From: Janthinobacterium rivuli
Lineage (GTDB): Bacteria > Pseudomonadota > Gammaproteobacteria > Burkholderiales > Burkholderiaceae_D
Length of the DNA stretch: 64,000 bases
NCBI RefSeq assembly: GCF_009208735.1
Contig: NZ_WFLJ01000016.1
Coordinates: 1-64,000, forward strand
Reading direction: 5' to 3'
The notes beneath the pieces were generated by a model. The model saw only the letters and a program-made list of their open reading frames with translations, was not told where the DNA came from and searched no databases. Both the position numbers and the translations under genes were made by a program. Below, one piece after another: positions 1 through 8,282 of this stretch; position 1 is the stretch's first letter, and each line of letters starts with the position of its first letter.

Positions 1-106
1 CCCGAGCCAGGGCGTTAACCATAAAGCGTTGAGCATCACCGTGCTCTACCGGATCATCCAGATCAACGGTGGATGAAATAACATCAAAAGGATCACGGTG
101 AGACAT
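1..106 (-). CDS. Hypothetical protein, N-terminal fragment (runs off window)
   Basis: An open frame starts at an ATG at 106 and reads leftward out of the window, giving 35 residues beginning MSHRDPFDVISSTVDL. No family can be recognised from this fragment. It is acidic and lacks a signal peptide. It lies in the AT-richer first kilobase and is transcribed in the same direction as the next two small genes. The start is the only ATG near the 5' end, and the Shine-Dalgarno is weak (AGAAAG). Confidence 0.45.
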   Translation of the reverse strand, partial: MSHRDPFDVISSTVDLDDPVEHGDAQRFMVNALAR

Positions 107-179
107 GCTGACTTTCTGAGTAAAGCTTTATTGGTCAATTGCCGACTGTCCGCTTCTGGCCGGTAGCCGTCAAAAAAAA

Positions 180-506
180 TTACCCCAGACCAAATACGGC
201 GTTTAGAGATTCGATATCCCAGCGATTATCTCGCTCACTTTGGTAAACCAACACTTCGCCTGTATCAAGCAAATTTCCAAGGCGCTGCCGAATCAGCCTG
301 ATGGCAAGATGTATCGCCTGCATGGAGCTTTCACCCACAATATCCGGATATCTTTCGTCAACGCCCATCAGGGCCGCCGGACACGCCCAAGCACCACTAT
401 GCTCATAAGGCAGTCCAATGTAGGCCTGAATTAATACTTCGTCACCGTTTCCTCGCAGCCAAAGAATTTCTACGGTAGCGATAATTGCAGGATTCACTAC
501 TTTCAT
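180..506 (-). CDS. DUF6968-like small hypothetical protein
   Basis: A 108-residue protein without a signal peptide or membrane segment. A GGGAGAG ribosome site sits just before the ATG, which supports the start. The pattern AWACPAALMGVDERY, then DIVGESSMQAIHLAIRLIRQRL, resembles the DUF6968 family, where a Trp-x-Cys-Pro block is followed by a helix containing QALxLAL. The function of that family is unknown. Base composition is clearly lower in GC than the genes after 1141, so this may be accessory DNA. The family call is from memory of the pattern and is moderate. Confidence 0.6.
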   Translation of the reverse strand: MKVVNPAIIATVEILWLRGNGDEVLIQAYIGLPYEHSGAWACPAALMGVDERYPDIVGESSMQAIHLAIRLIRQRLGNLLDTGEVLVYQSERDNRWDIESLNAVFGLG

Positions 507-547
507 CTATCTCTCCCGCGCAAAAATTGTTCTGAACGGCTGCTTCT

Positions 548-695
548 GGCCCAGGCTGTGTGAAAACTCCAAATCTTAAAATATTCGTGGGTAGGATTAC
601 CATTCCCAACACCGAGAAACCGGCGTAGCGCGCGTTTTGAGAGGCCGATTTTTTGAAGGACCAGAATTTTTCTGCGTTTTCACACAGCCTGGGCC
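548..695. mobile_element. MITE-like element with perfect terminal inverted repeats
   Basis: GGCCCAGGCTGTGTGAAAAC at 548-567 is the exact reverse complement of 676-695. The 148-bp unit holds no credible gene. If GGCC (548-551 and 692-695) is a target duplication, the element proper is 552-691 with 16-bp ends starting CAGGCTGTG. Removing it would rejoin CTTCTGGCC to GATTGCCGAC. The same two motifs occur, in the other order, in an undisturbed stretch at 141-161. This is therefore probably a non-autonomous transposon inserted in a small intergenic repeat. The parent transposase is not in the window. Confidence 0.65.
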
Positions 696-725
696 GATTG
701 CCGACTCTTTTAGTCGAAATTCCGA

Positions 726-914
726 TTAGCATTGGTATCGGTCGTTGTAGTAAATACCCTTGGAGTAGGCACGCATGAACGCAGCATGCAGATTTGGAGG
801 TACTTGGCAAAAATCATAACTATGCCCCTGCTGGAATTGGATACGCATGCGAGCTGTTTGCTCGTCGTAACCAATTGCAACAATGGCGCTGGAATTTACC
901 CGGACCATTTGCAT
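726..914 (-). CDS. KTSC domain protein
   Basis: A 62-residue protein that is almost entirely one KTSC domain. It has the order V-x-S-S-A-I-x-x-IGYD, then a hydrophobic strand (MRIQFQQG), then YDFCQVP and a C-terminal AYSKGIYYNDRY. KTSC domains occur alone or at the C-terminus of lysyl-tRNA-synthetase-like and phage proteins. Their role is not established, though binding of RNA or protein has been suggested. GGGAG lies five bases upstream of the ATG. The gene sits next to the MITE-like element in the AT-richer left end. Confidence 0.8.
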   Translation of the reverse strand: MQMVRVNSSAIVAIGYDEQTARMRIQFQQGHSYDFCQVPPNLHAAFMRAYSKGIYYNDRYQC

Positions 915-1140
915 GGCAGCTCCCGAAAGTGTTAAGACTCAAAATGGAAAAGGCTGTTCGATTAGGAGACGCTACTTCTGACCATTAGTAAACGATTCCA
1001 CAACTGTAGCGTATTTTGCAACATGATATCGAAAAAGTAGCCGCAATGCACCAGTCATGTCAGCAACTACCTCGTTAAATCTCCCCGGCTTACCAATCTG
1101 CCAGCGACTGTCAGCCTCAGGCATATTAAAATACCGTCCC

Positions 1141-2019
1141 ATGACCTCCCCCGCCTCGACCTCCGCCCTCCCAGACAGCATCCTGCTCCCTTCCCTGGCC
1201 GTCTTGGGAGGGCAGATTTCCGTCAATCTGGGGGCGGCGATTGCGAAGAATCTGTTTCCTGTCATTGGCGTGGAAGGGATCACGGCGTATCGCGTGGGGT
1301 TTTCGGCGCTGATTCTGCTGGCCATCTTCCGGCCCTGGCGCTACCGCCTGACGCGCAAGGATGTGCTCAATTTACTGGTCTACGGTTCCGTGCTGGGGCT
1401 GATGAATTTGCTGATTTACCGGGCGTTTGCGCTGATACCGATCGGCATCGCGGTGGCCATCGAGGTGACGGGGCCGCTGGCCGTGGCCATGCTGTCGTCG
1501 CGGCGTCCCCGCGATTTGCTGGCCGTGGCGTGCGCCGTGTTCGGCTTGTATTTACTGTTACCGCTGCAAGGCAGTCCGGGCAGCCTGGACCCCGTCGGCG
1601 TGGCGTATGCGCTGGGAGCGGCGCTGTGCTGGGCGCTGTATATCATCTTCGGCAAGCGCGCTTCGACCTTGCAGGGCGGCCAAGCCGTGGCCTGGGGCAT
1701 GACGGTGGCGGCCATGGTGACGGTGCCCATCGGTGTCGCGTATTCGGGCACAGCCCTGCTTGCGCCGTCGATTGCCTTGATGGGCCTGGCCATAGCCATG
1801 CTCTCCAGCGCCCTGCCGTACTCTCTGGAAATCTTTGCCTTGCGCCGCTTGCCGCAAGGCGTGTTCGGCATGTTCAGCAGCGCGGCGCCAGCCGTCAGCG
1901 CGCTGGCCGCCATGGCAGTGCTGGGAGAACTGCTGAGCCTGACCCAGTGGCTGGCGATCGCCTGCATCGTGTTCGCGTCGGCCATGGCGGCGCTGGGCGC
2001 ACAGGGCGGCAAGCGCTAG
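1141..2019 (+). CDS. EamA/DMT exporter, RhtA-like
   Basis: An inner-membrane protein of the drug/metabolite transporter superfamily with about ten hydrophobic segments and two EamA halves. The blocks VGVEGITAYRVGFSALILLA, AIEVTGPLAVAML and FGMFSSAAPAVSALAAMAVLGE match the threonine/homoserine exporter RhtA, which is about 295 residues. Starting at 1141 gives 292 residues. An in-frame ATG at 1057 would add 28 unlikely residues, and neither start has a good ribosome site. The substrate is probably an amino acid or its analogue, by family inference. The gene is monocistronic here, and its upstream region (915-1140) shows nothing recognisable. Confidence 0.85.
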   Translation: MTSPASTSALPDSILLPSLAVLGGQISVNLGAAIAKNLFPVIGVEGITAYRVGFSALILLAIFRPWRYRLTRKDVLNLLVYGSVLGLMNLLIYRAFALIPIGIAVAIEVTGPLAVAMLSSRRPRDLLAVACAVFGLYLLLPLQGSPGSLDPVGVAYALGAALCWALYIIFGKRASTLQGGQAVAWGMTVAAMVTVPIGVAYSGTALLAPSIALMGLAIAMLSSALPYSLEIFALRRLPQGVFGMFSSAAPAVSALAAMAVLGELLSLTQWLAIACIVFASAMAALGAQGGKR

Positions 2020-2165
2020 CGGCATCCGCCCCGTCTTGTACCGCTTCCTGCCGCACTTCCTTCATTCACAGCTGCCTGGCGTGGCTGCGCGGCTGACGGG
2101 CATATTTTGATTCCCGGCTGTAAAATGCGTCATTGCTTGCCATATCGCGCACTTCCGCCTGACCG

Positions 2166-2573
2166 ATGACATACCCATTTCTTTTTCGCTGGTCCTCCCA
2201 TCTGGCCGCCGCAGCCTTGCTGCTGGCGCCAGTCGCCGCCGCACAGGCAGCCGCTCCTGCCCCCCTCACGGGCAATGCCGAAGCAGGCAAGGCCGCCTTT
2301 CGCAAGTGCGCCTCTTGCCACCAGGTGGGGCCATCGGCGCGCGGCGGTTTTGGCCCCAAGCTGACGGGCGTGATCGGTCGCAAAGCCGGCTCCACCACCG
2401 ACTATAAATACTCGGCGGCCATGAAAAACGCGAATATCGTCTGGACCGAACAAAACCTGGCCGGCTTCCTGAAAGCACCGAGCGATTTCATTCCCGGCAA
2501 TAACATGCGCTTCTGGGGCATTGGCAGCGCCCAGCAAGTGGCCGATCTGCTGGCCTATCTGCGCACGCAATAA
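2166..2573 (+). CDS. Periplasmic class I c-type cytochrome
   Basis: A 135-residue protein with an N-terminal signal peptide ending near AQAAA. It has one haem attachment site, CASCH (about residues 43-47), and a distal Met in NNMRF that can serve as the sixth haem ligand. Spacing and length fit a small soluble cytochrome c552/c2-type electron carrier. FGPKLTGVIGRKAGS after the haem site is typical of the family. Its partner oxidase or reductase is not adjacent. The 3' end overlaps the converging gene by 19 bases. Confidence 0.9.
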   Translation: MTYPFLFRWSSHLAAAALLLAPVAAAQAAAPAPLTGNAEAGKAAFRKCASCHQVGPSARGGFGPKLTGVIGRKAGSTTDYKYSAAMKNANIVWTEQNLAGFLKAPSDFIPGNNMRFWGIGSAQQVADLLAYLRTQ

Positions 2574-2934
2574 ACAACTCCAGCGCACGCCTGCAGCGCT
2601 TGCAGCACACCCTTGCGCTTCTTGTGCGCCGCTTCATAGGCGCGCAGATGCTGGCGCTGGGCATCGGACAGGCCGCCCAGCCTGTCGCGGATCTGCGCCA
2701 CCGTCAAATGCTGGTAGCCTGCGATCGGCAAGTCTGACGCTGCCGCATCCGAGGTGTGGCTGGGGGCCTTTTTCCGCTTCGGCGCCGCCCGGGTTTCCCC
2801 CGCCTGCGGCCTTTGCTTGTTCACGATGCGGGCCGCAACTTCTTCCTCGCGGCCCGGATAGCGCCCTTCCTGCTTGAACTCTTCTCCAGCTGCTTGAATT
2901 CACGCTCGCGCCTGGGACTGGCACCGACAGGCAT
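2555..2934 (-). pseudogene. Plasmid-stabilization-like protein, frameshifted
   Basis: An ATG at 2934 with a strong AGGGGA site begins MPVGASPRREREFKQLE. The frame then breaks near 2880-2886. The next frame carries on with EFKQEGRYPGREEEVAARIVNKQ and a C-terminal half containing LPIAGYQHLTVAQIRDRL and AYEAAHKKRKGVLQAL. Restoring one base (GAGAAGAGTTC to GAGAAGGAGTTC) joins both parts into one protein of about 125 residues. That protein resembles the small basic proteins annotated as plasmid stabilization proteins in betaproteobacteria. The frame used upstream stops at 2821. The break could be a real one-base deletion or a sequencing error. Confidence 0.7.
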
Positions 2935-2943
2935 ATGCTTCCC

Positions 2944-3207
2944 CTAAGACTTGGCTGGCAGCTTGCGCACGCACAGATAGATGGAATACAACGCCGCCAA
3001 CCCCACCAGCACATACACGCCGCGCGACGCCGTCGACATGGCACCGAGGATGCGGGCCACGATATCGATATCGAACAGGCCCACCAGCGCCCAGTTCAAG
3101 CCGCCCACGATCAGCAGGATCATCGAGATCCAGTCCACCACGTTCAGGCGCCTGGCCGACATTTCCTCATTTGCCGCACCGTCCGATCCTGCCTGGATAT
3201 TCGCCAT
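2944..3207 (-). CDS. DUF378 family membrane protein
   Basis: An 87-residue protein with two transmembrane helices (VVDWISMILLIVGGLNWALVGLF and VYVLVGLAALYSIYL) separated by a short loop. The LLIVGGLNWALVG motif defines the DUF378 family, whose function is unknown. The start at 3207 is set by AGGAGG seven bases upstream. Longer upstream starts in the frame lack a ribosome site and give non-protein-like sequence. It is transcribed toward the frameshifted gene at 2934, nine bases downstream, so the two may share a transcript. Confidence 0.85.
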   Translation of the reverse strand: MANIQAGSDGAANEEMSARRLNVVDWISMILLIVGGLNWALVGLFDIDIVARILGAMSTASRGVYVLVGLAALYSIYLCVRKLPAKS

Positions 3208-3528
3208 GTCAGCCTCCTGTGAGTAAGAAGAAAGAACCCGCGCCGGGTCTGTGCAAGGAACAGTGTAGGCACGGCATGCGCACATGCCAGTCGGACGATG
3301 CCGGGTATCGATGTAGGATAGATCTGTATTACGGCGGGTGATTTTATCCGGCAACAAACCGTGCCGCTGTTGCTAAACAGGCAGTAACTAATTCCAATAT
3401 GGAAATATTTATAGATTACTTAGTACTGCGCTGCTACACTCATTTCACCCCGGCAACTTCAGGGGACAAGCGCCACGCCATGCCGCCGGCATGGGAGACG
3501 GCCACCATGGGACAACAGCTGAGGGGAC
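3208..3528. other. Divergent intergenic region, DUF378 / chemoreceptor
   Basis: About 320 bases without a gene between two divergent genes. The part at about 3390-3440 is AT-rich and contains a short palindrome, TTCCAATATGGAA. It is the likely place for the chemoreceptor promoter, but no confident promoter could be assigned. No RNA gene or repeat was seen. Confidence 0.4.
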
Positions 3529-4911
3529 ATGAATATTTCAAACATACGTATCGGTGTGCGCCTGACCACAGGCTTTTTGCTCACTTCGCTTCTACTGGCC
3601 GTGGTGGTGGCCATCAGCACGTGGCAGTTGTCCACGGTGAGCGGGGAAATCGATAGCAGCGTGAACCAGCGCTATGCGCGCATCGCGCAATTGCAGGCCA
3701 CGCGCAACAGTACGCAAGAACAAGCTGCCCTGCGCGAACTCGACCTGCAGATCGCCACGCAATCGGCGCAGATGCGCACGGCGGCCGAGGCTGCCATGGT
3801 ACGCGCGCACGATACCAGCGTGCTGATCATCGCGCTGGGCCTGGTCGGCGGCGTGTTGAGCCTGGCCACAGCCTGGTTCATCAGCAGCGGCATCGTGCGG
3901 CCCTTGCGGCATGCCGTCAAAGTGGCCCGTAAGGTGGCTGGCGGCGACTTGAGCGAGCATATCCGCGTCGATTCCCGTGATGAAGTGGGGCAATTGCTGC
4001 AAGCCCTGAAAGACATGAATGCCAGCTTGATCACGATCGTGGGCGAGGTGCGCGGCGGCACGCACGACATCGCGGGCGCCTCCGGCGAGATTGCCGCCGG
4101 CAACCTGGACTTGTCGCAGCGCACGCAGGCGCAAGCGAGCTCTCTGGAGCGCACGGCCGCCTCGATGGACGAACTGACGGGTACCGTCAAGCAAAATGCC
4201 GATAACGCGACGCAAGCCAATCAGCTGGCCCAGTCGGCCGCCGCCGTGGCCGGCAAAGGGGGCACGGTGGTGGCGCAAGTGGTCGATACCATGAGCTCGA
4301 TCAACGCGTCGTCGAAAAAGATCGTTGACATCATCGGCGTCATCGACGCCATCGCCTTCCAGACGAATATCCTGGCCTTGAATGCGGCCGTGGAAGCGGC
4401 GCGGGCCGGCGAACAAGGGCGCGGCTTTGCCGTCGTGGCCGCTGAAGTCCGTACCCTGGCGCAACGCTCGGCCGGCGCGGCCAGGGAAATCAAGCAACTG
4501 ATCGGCGACTCCGTCGAGCGGGTCGACGCAGGCGCGCGCCTGGTCGACACGGCCGGCGCCACCATGCGCGAGATCGTGGCCAGCGTGCACCGCGTGACGG
4601 ACATCATGGGCGAAATCAGCATGGCCAGCGGCGAGCAACTATCCGGCATTGAACAAGTCAATGCCGCCATCGTGCAGATGGAACAGGTGACGCAGCAAAA
4701 CGCGGCCCTGGTGGAGCAGGCATCGACGGCTGCGGCCAGCATGCAGCAGCGCGCCACGCTACTGTCGGGCACGGTGGGCATCTTCAAGCTGAGCCGTGAC
4801 CACGCCCAGACGGCGCACGGCATCAGCCTGGTGGCCGCACCGGCCAGCCACGTCGTCACCGCGCCCGAAAACATCCCTGCCGCAAGTGTTAGAGCGCGGT
4901 TGAAAGCCTGA
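3529..4911 (+). CDS. Methyl-accepting chemotaxis protein
   Basis: A 460-residue chemoreceptor. An N-terminal membrane helix ([17 protein letters not shown]) is followed by an unusually short periplasmic part of about 75 residues. A second helix ([21 protein letters not shown]) leads to a HAMP domain (about 125-180). The cytoplasmic signalling coiled coil contains the tip [33 protein letters not shown]. The sensory region is too small for a dCache or four-helix module of normal size, so it may sense membrane state or a small ligand. There is no C-terminal CheR/CheB pentapeptide. GAGGGGAC precedes the ATG. No che genes are nearby. Confidence 0.93.
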   Translation: MNISNIRIGVRLTTGFLLTSLLLAVVVAISTWQLSTVSGEIDSSVNQRYARIAQLQATRNSTQEQAALRELDLQIATQSAQMRTAAEAAMVRAHDTSVLIIALGLVGGVLSLATAWFISSGIVRPLRHAVKVARKVAGGDLSEHIRVDSRDEVGQLLQALKDMNASLITIVGEVRGGTHDIAGASGEIAAGNLDLSQRTQAQASSLERTAASMDELTGTVKQNADNATQANQLAQSAAAVAGKGGTVVAQVVDTMSSINASSKKIVDIIGVIDAIAFQTNILALNAAVEAARAGEQGRGFAVVAAEVRTLAQRSAGAAREIKQLIGDSVERVDAGARLVDTAGATMREIVASVHRVTDIMGEISMASGEQLSGIEQVNAAIVQMEQVTQQNAALVEQASTAAASMQQRATLLSGTVGIFKLSRDHAQTAHGISLVAAPASHVVTAPENIPAASVRARLKA

Positions 4912-4944
4912 GTTCCCGCGTCATGCAGTCGCCATCGTTGCTTG

Positions 4945-5469
4945 TTAGAGCTGCTTGTACATAATGGTGGTGGCGTCCAGCCGGTCGCCGGCCGGCGCCA
5001 GCGCATAGCCGGGGATGCTGCCCGCCACCGCGTAGCCGAGCGACGAGTACAACGGTTCGGCGTGGTCGCCGCTGCGCGTATCCAGAGTCAGCAGGCTGCG
5101 CGGCAAGAGGCGCGCCTGCGCTTCCAGCGCCTGCATCAGCTGGCGCGCGAGACCGCGCCGGCGGAAAGCGGGCGCGACCAGCAATTTGCGCACTTCGGCC
5201 CGGTGCGCCTGGTTGGGGTTGGTATCCCAGTCCAGCTGCACGGCGCCCGCCACCCTTCCCTCCACTTCGGCCACCAGCAGCAGGCGCACGCCGCGCGTGA
5301 CGGCCGGCAAGACGTTATCCATCCAGAAGGCCTGGCTGGCCGCCGTGTCGAATGGCAAGATAAAACCGATGCTGGCGCCGTCATGCACGCAGTCTTGCAG
5401 CAAGGCGCCCAGTTCCGGCAAGCGGTCACGGATATCGGTGGACGAAAAGTGGCGTAGCGATGCGGACAT
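4945..5469 (-). CDS. GNAT family N-acetyltransferase
   Basis: A 174-residue acetyltransferase. It has the acetyl-CoA loop KLLVAPAFRRRGLARQLMQALE (motif A, R-x-x-G-L/A) and a C-terminal YSSLGYAVAGSIPGYAL, typical of GNAT enzymes acting on small amines or amino-acid-like substrates. The start at 5469 is preceded by GAGGT. Starts further upstream run into the XRE gene. It lies seven bases downstream of the XRE-cupin regulator on the same strand, so the pair is probably co-transcribed and controlled by that regulator. The substrate is unknown. Confidence 0.85.
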   Translation of the reverse strand: MSASLRHFSSTDIRDRLPELGALLQDCVHDGASIGFILPFDTAASQAFWMDNVLPAVTRGVRLLLVAEVEGRVAGAVQLDWDTNPNQAHRAEVRKLLVAPAFRRRGLARQLMQALEAQARLLPRSLLTLDTRSGDHAEPLYSSLGYAVAGSIPGYALAPAGDRLDATTIMYKQL

Positions 5470-5476
5470 GGTGACC

Positions 5477-6049
5477 TCAGACAAGAAAGAGAAAATAGCG
5501 GGCGCCGCTGTCCGGCGGCGTCGTGAAGGCGCTGGCGCCATGCAACTGGTAGCGCAGGCAGTCGCCGGCCAGCAAGTCGTGCGCGCGGCCATCGACCGTC
5601 ACGTTCAGCTTGCCTTCCTGCAGCAACAGATGGTGTTCCATGCCGGGCCGGGGCGAGGCCGCATAGGCGATCGTCACGCCAGCGCCCAGCTCGCATTCGA
5701 GCGCTTCGCCCGCCAAGGCGCGTGACGGGGGCGACACGGAACGGCGGATAAAGCCCGTGTCGGGGTCGCTCCACACGCTTTGCTGGGCCCGCCGCAGCAG
5801 CGGTGGAAAATCGTCCTCGACCATGCGCAGCAGGCGCGACATGGCCAGGCCATACGCGGCGCACAGCTTGCCCAGCACGGCCGTCGTCGGGCTGACTTCG
5901 CCATTTTCCAGGCGAGACAATGTCGCGCGGCTGACCTGGCTGGCACTGGCCAGCTGGTCCAGCGACCAGCCCCGCTCCACGCGCAACTGCTTCAAGCGCG
6001 CTGCAAGGCGCTGTTCCGTATCGTTCTCTGCGAGTGTCAAGTTTTCCAT
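5477..6049 (-). CDS. XRE-family regulator with C-terminal cupin
   Basis: A 190-residue regulator. An N-terminal HTH_3 domain (RLKQLRVERGWSLDQLA through ATLSRLENGEVSPT, about residues 14-66) is joined to a cupin domain (about 115-190, with GMEHHLLLQEGKLNVTVDGRAHDLLAGD). This architecture is common in small-ligand repressors such as PuuR/SutR-like proteins. The ATG at 6049 is chosen because the HTH then starts near residue 12. An ATG 36 bases further up would include the operator in the coding region. The 39-bp dyad over its own start suggests autorepression together with the GNAT gene. Confidence 0.88.
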   Translation of the reverse strand: MENLTLAENDTEQRLAARLKQLRVERGWSLDQLASASQVSRATLSRLENGEVSPTTAVLGKLCAAYGLAMSRLLRMVEDDFPPLLRRAQQSVWSDPDTGFIRRSVSPPSRALAGEALECELGAGVTIAYAASPRPGMEHHLLLQEGKLNVTVDGRAHDLLAGDCLRYQLHGASAFTTPPDSGARYFLFLV

Positions 6050-6079
6050 ATATGGGAATTTATCCCTTATGTGGAAAAC
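6041..6079. promoter_or_regulatory. 39-bp imperfect dyad, probable XRE operator
   Basis: The left arm GTTTTCCATATATGGGA (6041-6057) and the reverse complement of the right arm (6063-6079) agree at 15 of 17 positions around a 5-base spacer ATTTA. The left arm itself contains the palindrome CCATATATGG. The dyad covers the start codon of the XRE-cupin gene. It probably acts as an autoregulatory operator, which is inferred from position and symmetry. Confidence 0.6.
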
Positions 6080-6097
6080 GGTCAAGCTGTTTGCACG

Positions 6098-7000
6098 CTA
6101 CCCCACCATGCGTGACGCGTGGCGGCACAATTCCAGGAAACCCGTCAAACGGGGCGAGAGGATCTTTTTGGACTGGCGGATCAGGTAAAAGTTGCGCGCC
6201 AATGGCGGCAGCATGGTTTCCAGCTCCACCAGTTGACCGCTGGCCAGCAGATCGGCCACCACCACGCGCGACAGGCAGGCGATGCCCAGCCCTGCCGCCG
6301 CGCCATACTTGATCGCTTCCGAATTGCTGAACTCGCCGGCGGCGCGCAAGTAGTGCAGGTAGGGCACCAAGGCTTGCTCCACGGCTTCACGCGTGCCCGA
6401 GCCCGCCTCGCGCAGCAGCCAGCCCGCCTGGTTCAATTCCGCAAAACTGAGCAAATGGCGCAGCTGTGCCAGCGGATGCGTGGGCGCGGCCACGATCAGC
6501 ATCTGGTCCGTCAGCCACGGCTCCACCAGCAAGCCCGCTTCGTGGCACGGCCCTTCGATCAGGCCGATATCGACGCGAAACTCCGCCACGGCGGCCGCGA
6601 TGTCGGCCGTGTTGGCGATCGTCACTTGCGGGATGCTGCGTCCGTACTGCTGCGCCGCCTGCGCGAGGATCTGCGGCAACAGGTAGATGCCGATCGTCGT
6701 GCTGGCGCCGATTTGCAGGCTGACTGGCACGGACGGGTCGGCGCCGGCGAACTGGCGCTCGATGCTGACGGCCCCGTCATGCATCTGCCGCGCCTGCGGC
6801 AACAGCAGGCGGCCATTGTCGTTGAGCAGCAATCGTTTGCCCACCCGGTCGAACAGTTGCGCGCCAAGCAAGGTTTCCAGTTCATTCAGGGCCGCGCTGG
6901 TGGCCGATTGCGACAGCGCGATCACCTCGCCGGCCGCGCTGGTGCTGCCCGTGTCCGCCACGGCGAGGAAAATCTGCAGTTGGCGCAAGGTCAAAGCCAT
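6098..7000 (-). CDS. LysR-family regulator, YeiE-like
   Basis: A 300-residue LysR regulator. The winged HTH is at the N-terminus (LRQLQIFLAVADTGSTSAAGEV, SATSAALNELETLLGAQLFDR) and is followed by a CysB/CbL-like co-inducer domain (ASTTIGIYLLPQIL, VDIGLIEGP, LREAGSGTREAVEQAL). The same arrangement as E. coli yeiE and yeiH is seen: this gene diverges from a YeiH-type membrane protein 107 bases away. It therefore probably controls that neighbour in response to a sulfur-containing or other small anion. The effector is inferred, not shown. Confidence 0.9.
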   Translation of the reverse strand: MALTLRQLQIFLAVADTGSTSAAGEVIALSQSATSAALNELETLLGAQLFDRVGKRLLLNDNGRLLLPQARQMHDGAVSIERQFAGADPSVPVSLQIGASTTIGIYLLPQILAQAAQQYGRSIPQVTIANTADIAAAVAEFRVDIGLIEGPCHEAGLLVEPWLTDQMLIVAAPTHPLAQLRHLLSFAELNQAGWLLREAGSGTREAVEQALVPYLHYLRAAGEFSNSEAIKYGAAAGLGIACLSRVVVADLLASGQLVELETMLPPLARNFYLIRQSKKILSPRLTGFLELCRHASRMVG

Positions 7001-7107
7001 CTCATCTACCTATTCAATTGGTTAAACATACAAAAACAATCCGTTTTACCATTTAATCGACGAACTGTACAGTCTGCCCATACGAACACAGAACCATGGA
7101 GTACGGC

Positions 7108-8187
7108 ATGTCTTCCCTCTCAACAACGAATACAAACAGTGTCAGCGACCGCTACGGCCGATTGCTGCCCGGCCTGCTGCTGAGCGGCGTCATCGCCTGG
7201 GGCGCCATCGCGCTGGGCAAGCTGGAATGGATGCAAAGCCACGGCATGAGCGCCCTGACCCTGGCCATCATGCTGGGCATTGTGCTGGGCAACAGCGTGT
7301 ATGGCCGCCTGGCGCCCACCTGCGGCGCGGGCGTGGCGTTTTCCAAGCAGACATTGTTACGACTCGGCATCATCCTGTACGGCTTCCGCCTGACGTTCCA
7401 GGATATCGGTCAGGTGGGCCTGGCCGGCATCGCCATCGACGCATTGGTGCTGGCGTCTACATTCGGACTGGCCATGTTCCTCGGCACCACAGTGTTCAAG
7501 CTGGAACGCAACAGCGCCATCCTGATCGGCGCGGGCAGCTCGATTTGCGGCGCGGCGGCCGTGATGGCGACGGAACCCGTCGTCAAGGGGCGCAGCGAAG
7601 ACGTCACCGTGGCCGTCTCCACCGTCGTGGTGTTCGGCACCATCGCCATCTTTTTGTACCCGCTGCTGTACCGCTGGAACCTGGGCTGGCAGGTGCTGGG
7701 CGCCACGCCCACGGCCTTCGGCGTGTATATCGGCTCGACCGTGCATGAAGTGGCGCAAGTGGTGGCGGCCGGCAAGTCGATCGGACAGGAAGCGGCGAAT
7801 GCGGCCGTGATCGCCAAGATGGTGCGCGTGATGATGCTGGCGCCCTTCCTCGTCATCCTGTCGGCGGTGCTGGCGCGCGGCAAGGCCAGGGCCGGCAGCG
7901 GCGACGGCAACGCGGCCAAGCTGGCCATTCCCTGGTTCGCCTTCATCTTTATCGGCGTCGTCGCCTTCAATTCGCTGGGCGTGCTGCCAGCAAGCATGGT
8001 GGCCACCATTACCGATATCGATACGGCCCTGCTGGCCATGGCCATGGCGGCCCTGGGCTTGACGACGCACATGTCGGCCATCCGCCGCGCCGGCATCAAG
8101 CCCCTGCTGCTGGCCGGCCTGCTGTTCTGCTGGCTGATCGCCGGTGGTGCCGCCATCAACCATGTGGTCGCCAGCCTGTTTGCATGA
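7108..8187 (+). CDS. YeiH/UPF0324 putative sulfate exporter family protein
   Basis: A polytopic inner-membrane protein of 359 residues with roughly ten helices. YeiH-type motifs are visible: LAIMLGIVLGNSVYG, LLRLGIILYGFRLTFQDI, AVLIGAGSSICGAAAV (here AILIGAGSSICGAAAV) and GVYIGSTVHEVAQVVAAG. The start at 7108 has GGAG with ideal spacing. An ATG four codons upstream is in frame but lacks a site. The family is annotated as a putative sulfate exporter, and experimental support in most species is thin. Its divergent LysR neighbour is the likely regulator. Confidence 0.88.
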   Translation: MSSLSTTNTNSVSDRYGRLLPGLLLSGVIAWGAIALGKLEWMQSHGMSALTLAIMLGIVLGNSVYGRLAPTCGAGVAFSKQTLLRLGIILYGFRLTFQDIGQVGLAGIAIDALVLASTFGLAMFLGTTVFKLERNSAILIGAGSSICGAAAVMATEPVVKGRSEDVTVAVSTVVVFGTIAIFLYPLLYRWNLGWQVLGATPTAFGVYIGSTVHEVAQVVAAGKSIGQEAANAAVIAKMVRVMMLAPFLVILSAVLARGKARAGSGDGNAAKLAIPWFAFIFIGVVAFNSLGVLPASMVATITDIDTALLAMAMAALGLTTHMSAIRRAGIKPLLLAGLLFCWLIAGGAAINHVVASLFA

Positions 8188-8282
8188 TGTCAATCCGGGG
8201 CCGCTGACGCGGGAGTCGAAAACTTCGTACAATATGCGTGTTTTGACTCTCCATCCGGCTTTGGCCCCATCCAGGAACATCC

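Noticed and set aside
1057-1140. Upstream start of the RhtA-like exporter
   Set aside because: It adds 28 residues not seen in the family, and there is no ribosome site. The start at 1141 gives the usual length.
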